Source of the DNA: Mucilaginibacter gracilis
GTDB taxonomy: Bacteria > Bacteroidota > Bacteroidia > Sphingobacteriales > Sphingobacteriaceae
Length of the DNA: 64,000 nt
Direction: 5' to 3'
NCBI RefSeq assembly: GCF_003633615.1
Contig: NZ_RBKU01000001.1
Location: 3,720,001-3,784,000 of the forward strand
Under the pieces are notes generated by a model that saw nothing but the letters and a program-made list of their open reading frames with translations, searched no databases and was not told the DNA's origin. The position numbers were made by a program, and so were the translations under genes. Below are positions 61,571-64,000 of the stretch, piece after piece. Position 1 is the first letter of the stretch. Every line of letters begins with the position of its first letter.

Positions 61571-63646
61571 TTATCGGGTTAATTTTAAAAGTTTCTTTTC
61601 CAGGCTTGTTAGTTCGGCCATACCGTTTAACTGGTCTTGTATATCGCTTTCAGCACGGTTAAACGATGTTTTATCCTGCATACTGTAATGCATAATGCCA
61701 TCGGTACCGGTTGCTTTAAGCGTCCCGCTTGCTTCCATCAGTATGCGGGTCTTTTGCATCTCTGCTTTGCTGTATTGGTAGCCAAATTCTTCCTGTCGGC
61801 GGCAGAATTCGCGGATATTTGAAGCATCGCCCTCTTTATAATCGGCCACACAAGCCGCAAAAAGTTCTTTTTCGCGAGCAATTGCTACCTGTTTACCATC
61901 CTGAAACAGTATGCAGAACTCCGGATTTTCGGTATTTATGCGAATGTTGAAGCTTTTGCCGAGGTTATGGCGTTGGAATTGGTGATCGTATTTGCCACCT
62001 TCATCCGGTACAATGAACCAATAATCCTGTTTATTGATGGTCATTTTAATACCGGCAGTAGTGTATTTATAGCCACCATCCGTTGTTTTTGTATTAACTA
62101 CATCGGCCATAAACAGGCTTATTTTATCGAAGTAGTTAACGCTTGTGCGCTCGGGGTGGGCGGCTTCATAACGTTCTAATTTGCTTTGGCCGGTAAAGTA
62201 TCCATAGCTATCGCGTTCACTACTTCTTTTGTTCCATGTAATAACAGCAGCTTCAAAATCAGCTATCACCTGGTCAAAATCCGGCAAACGCTCAGGGTTC
62301 TTTCTCAATTCGGCCAATAACTCGGGGTTGGCTTTAGCATCGTTGGTTTTGGTATTGATGTTACCGCCTTTAAAGTTTTCCATCTTATGCAATTCGCGTT
62401 GCTGGAAGTGGCCTATATAGGTTTCAATATATTTTGATTTACCGGAGTATGGGCGGCAAGCAAAGTGTACCCGGCTCATATTTGTCATTAAGCCCGTGAC
62501 TGCCTTACTGATATTTGCCGAACCGTTGTCATATTGTAATTGGTAAGGCTTGTAATTTTTGAAGTTTACTGCACGTTGCAAGGCTTGTGTTACCACCTGC
62601 GAGGTTTCGGTGTAGCCGATTGACCAACCAATAATCGCACCGCTGTGTGCATCGGTAATAAAGTAGGTGTAGAGGTCACTTTTGATCTTCCCGTCACCAG
62701 CGCGGTAATAAAGCTGCATACTTGTACCGTCAATACTCCAAAGGGCATCCGGGCGTGATACTTCGCGGCGTGTTGCTTCCGACTGATATTCCAAGTTACC
62801 GGCTTGCTCTCCGTGACGGGCGAAATACCAAACCCGGCGATACTTCGGCTGGTTTAAGTGCTGTTTAATTGCCGATACCGTAAGCATGACAAGGCCGGTA
62901 TCCTTAGCCATGTCGTTGTACATCATGGCAATGTCTTCAAAGCTGTATTTAAGCCTGTCGCCCGCCAATTCCATCAAAATAGCGTGGTTGAGGTCGTTTA
63001 TTTGCCTGCGGTTATTGTTACCCATTAATCCGGTTATAAGCGATTTTAACCCCTCATTTTCGTACAAACGGGCGTTTCTATCAAGTACACGCTCATTATT
63101 AAGTGGCTTTTTAAACCTAACCATGCCCTTACTCTGTTCGGCAAGCACGTGTTTAAACGCCGCCAATTGAAAATCGGTAACCTTAGGGTAACCTGCAGCA
63201 CGTGCGCGTTTAACATCAAACTCGTTCCACAAACGCAGCCAGGCGGCGGCGCGTGCAATGGCGTGTACCTCGGTTGGCGTGTAGTAGCCCGTGCGCGAAA
63301 GTTCTTTAATATCTGCCGGGTTGGTTTCTACCTGGTTAGGCAGGTCGGAGTTAATTAGTTCTAAAGCCTGGTTACGCTTTTGCGAGTTGGCTGTGGTAAC
63401 GTATAGGTGAGGCTCAACATTACCGCATATAATGGTTTCTATGCGGGCTTTGTATTGCGGGTTAAGGCCATCATAATGTACAAACACTAATTTGCCCTCC
63501 TTATGGTGCGGCCAGCACGAAACCTTACCATTGCGCTGTTGGTTCAGTGCTTTTTTTAAGTAAGGTTCGGAAACTATGCCTGCTTTTACCATTTCGGGAA
63601 CGGTTAAACAAAGTGTAAGTGAATTATTATGTAGCCGGTAGTCCAT
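61571..63646 (-). CDS. Mu-like DDE transposase
   Basis: 691 residues, close to MuA (663). The catalytic triad is D306 in W-S-I-D-G-T, D373 in L-Q-Y-D-N-G-S and E408 in K-Y-I-E-T-Y, with 35-residue D-E spacing. N-terminal DNA-binding domains precede and a beta-barrel plus C-terminal helices follow. Catalyses replicative transposition; no tyrosine integrase is seen. Confidence 0.93.
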   Translation of the reverse strand: MDYRLHNNSLTLCLTVPEMVKAGIVSEPYLKKALNQQRNGKVSCWPHHKEGKLVFVHYDGLNPQYKARIETIICGNVEPHLYVTTANSQKRNQALELINSDLPNQVETNPADIKELSRTGYYTPTEVHAIARAAAWLRLWNEFDVKRARAAGYPKVTDFQLAAFKHVLAEQSKGMVRFKKPLNNERVLDRNARLYENEGLKSLITGLMGNNNRRQINDLNHAILMELAGDRLKYSFEDIAMMYNDMAKDTGLVMLTVSAIKQHLNQPKYRRVWYFARHGEQAGNLEYQSEATRREVSRPDALWSIDGTSMQLYYRAGDGKIKSDLYTYFITDAHSGAIIGWSIGYTETSQVVTQALQRAVNFKNYKPYQLQYDNGSANISKAVTGLMTNMSRVHFACRPYSGKSKYIETYIGHFQQRELHKMENFKGGNINTKTNDAKANPELLAELRKNPERLPDFDQVIADFEAAVITWNKRSSERDSYGYFTGQSKLERYEAAHPERTSVNYFDKISLFMADVVNTKTTDGGYKYTTAGIKMTINKQDYWFIVPDEGGKYDHQFQRHNLGKSFNIRINTENPEFCILFQDGKQVAIAREKELFAACVADYKEGDASNIREFCRRQEEFGYQYSKAEMQKTRILMEASGTLKATGTDGIMHYSMQDKTSFNRAESDIQDQLNGMAELTSLEKKLLKLTR

Positions 63647-63651
63647 TGGTG

Positions 63652-63843
63652 CTATGCCCCTTGTTCAATTAGTATCTCACGTGTGATTATTAGCGTTTCA
63701 AGAGCCGAAACAACGGCTGAATGATGCTTACTATCTGGGCGTTTGAACGCCTGACGGGCATTTGCAGGGGTGATACCGACTATCCTCGCAGCCGTTTGCA
63801 TATCACCATCTTGTTTTTTTTCTTTGATTTCTGCTATCTGCAT
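63652..63843 (-). CDS. Ner-like small DNA-binding protein
   Basis: 63 residues from ATG at 63843 (MQIAEIKEKK); an earlier in-frame ATG overlaps the promoter. Helix-turn-helix: T-A-A-R-I-V-G-I-T-P-A-N-A-R-Q-A-F-K-R. First gene of the early operon, where Mu has ner, so probably a negative regulator of the early promoter. Its 5' end overlaps the opposite promoter. Confidence 0.65.
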   Translation of the reverse strand: MQIAEIKEKKQDGDMQTAARIVGITPANARQAFKRPDSKHHSAVVSALETLIITREILIEQGA

Positions 63844-63853
63844 GATACATTTG
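63823..63853 (+). promoter_or_regulatory. Repressor promoter
   Basis: TTTG at 63823-63826, 19 bases, then TACATTTG at 63846-63853: an exact fit to the Bacteroidota -33/-7 consensus. Transcription would start near 63860, toward the repressor start at 63904. Confidence 0.65.
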
Positions 63854-63867
63854 TTTGCATTGTGTGA

Positions 63868-63898
63868 CAAACATACAAACAACTTTGTAAAATACAAA
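63868..63898 (-). promoter_or_regulatory. Early lytic promoter
   Basis: On the minus strand TTTG (63895-63898), 19 bases, TATGTTTG (63868-63875): an exact consensus match. Transcription would start near 63861 toward the Ner-like and transposase genes. Confidence 0.65.
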
Positions 63899-63907
63899 CT
63901 ACTTTGT
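63875..63907. promoter_or_regulatory. Paired operators O1 and O2
   Basis: ACAAACAACTTTGT at 63875-63888 and ACAAACTACTTTGT at 63894-63907, each an ACAAA/TTTGT palindrome, 19 bp apart. O1 lies between the -7 and -33 boxes of the early promoter and O2 covers its -33 box, so binding would block it. Confidence 0.6.
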
Positions 63908-64000
63908 CAACTAAAACTACCTTTTCTGATAGATTGTTGCTCCTTTTCAAATTAAAGGGGTTTCGTAATGCAAATGAGTTTGCAAAACACATGGGTTATG
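63904..64000 (+). CDS. XRE-family phage repressor (partial)
   Basis: Starts with TTG at 63904 and stays open to the window edge (32 codons). The reading includes F-S-D-R-L and K-G-F-R-N-A-N-E-F-A-K-H-M-G-Y, a Bacteroidota XRE repressor opening with the first helix-turn-helix helices. Divergent from the early operon, as expected for the Mu c-like repressor. The TTG start is inferred; the rest lies outside the window. Confidence 0.7.
   Translation, partial: MSTKTTFSDRLLLLFKLKGFRNANEFAKHMGY

Noticed and set aside
61571..63646. Stand-alone insertion sequence
   Set aside because: The DDE gene is followed by a MuB-like ATPase, GemA-like and full virion genes, so it is phage, not a simple IS.
1..64000. 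CRISPR array
   Set aside because: No set of regularly spaced identical repeats with unique spacers was seen; repeats found are palindromes or coding repeats.

Overview
The window suggests a Bacteroidota chromosome, most likely Sphingobacteriaceae (Mucilaginibacter/Pedobacter-like): the codon use is AT-leaning, the host genes are of Bacteroidota type (GH92 mannosidase with discoidin tail, long Lgt, MtaB, GtrA-SuhB), several promoters fit the TTTG-N19-TAnnTTTG consensus, and intergenic palindromes resemble those dispersed in these genomes. Genus placement is inference.

Bases 1 to about 26150 are ordinary chromosome. They hold a partial thioesterase, an Hsp20, three polyphosphate enzymes (PPK2, Ppx/GppA, PPK1), a bifunctional class A PBP, an outer-membrane metalloprotease-propeller-barrel protein, an lgt-gtrA-suhB operon, mtaB, ubiX, a histone-H1-like protein, yajQ, a GH92 alpha-mannosidase, an omega-amidase/aminotransferase pair, and a three-gene ABC importer.

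From about 26200 past the right edge lies a transposable Mu-like, contractile-tailed prophage. Read in phage orientation it starts at the right edge: a partial XRE repressor (+) faces an early operon (-) with a Ner-like protein, a DDE transposase (D306/D373/E408), a MuB-like ATPase, a GemA-like protein, DUF3164 and many small genes. Structural genes run in two divergent late operons from a control region at 43547-43739. The + arm holds terminase, gp36-like protein, portal, gp30-like protein, tape measure and gpG-like protein. The - arm holds protease/scaffold, capsid, sheath, tube, a frameshifted tail chaperone, baseplate, LysM protein, fibres, lysis genes and finally a Mom-like DNA modification gene next to the chromosome junction.

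The least ordinary content is in the prophage. (1) Four compact tRNA-like elements sit at gene junctions of the early operon, each abutting a stop codon, with compensating base changes between them. (2) The tail chaperone has an A_AAA_AAC -1 frameshift site with a 63-codon extension. (3) The mom-like gene is preceded by a long hairpin that encloses a 26-codon ORF. (4) The gp30-like head protein carries a C-terminal domain resembling CdiA-type nuclease toxins. (5) A protein with a lipobox and a C-terminal membrane segment looks like a unimolecular spanin. (6) The lysis-lysogeny promoters overlap face to face, with paired operators. Several genes under 60 codons were read directly from the sequence.
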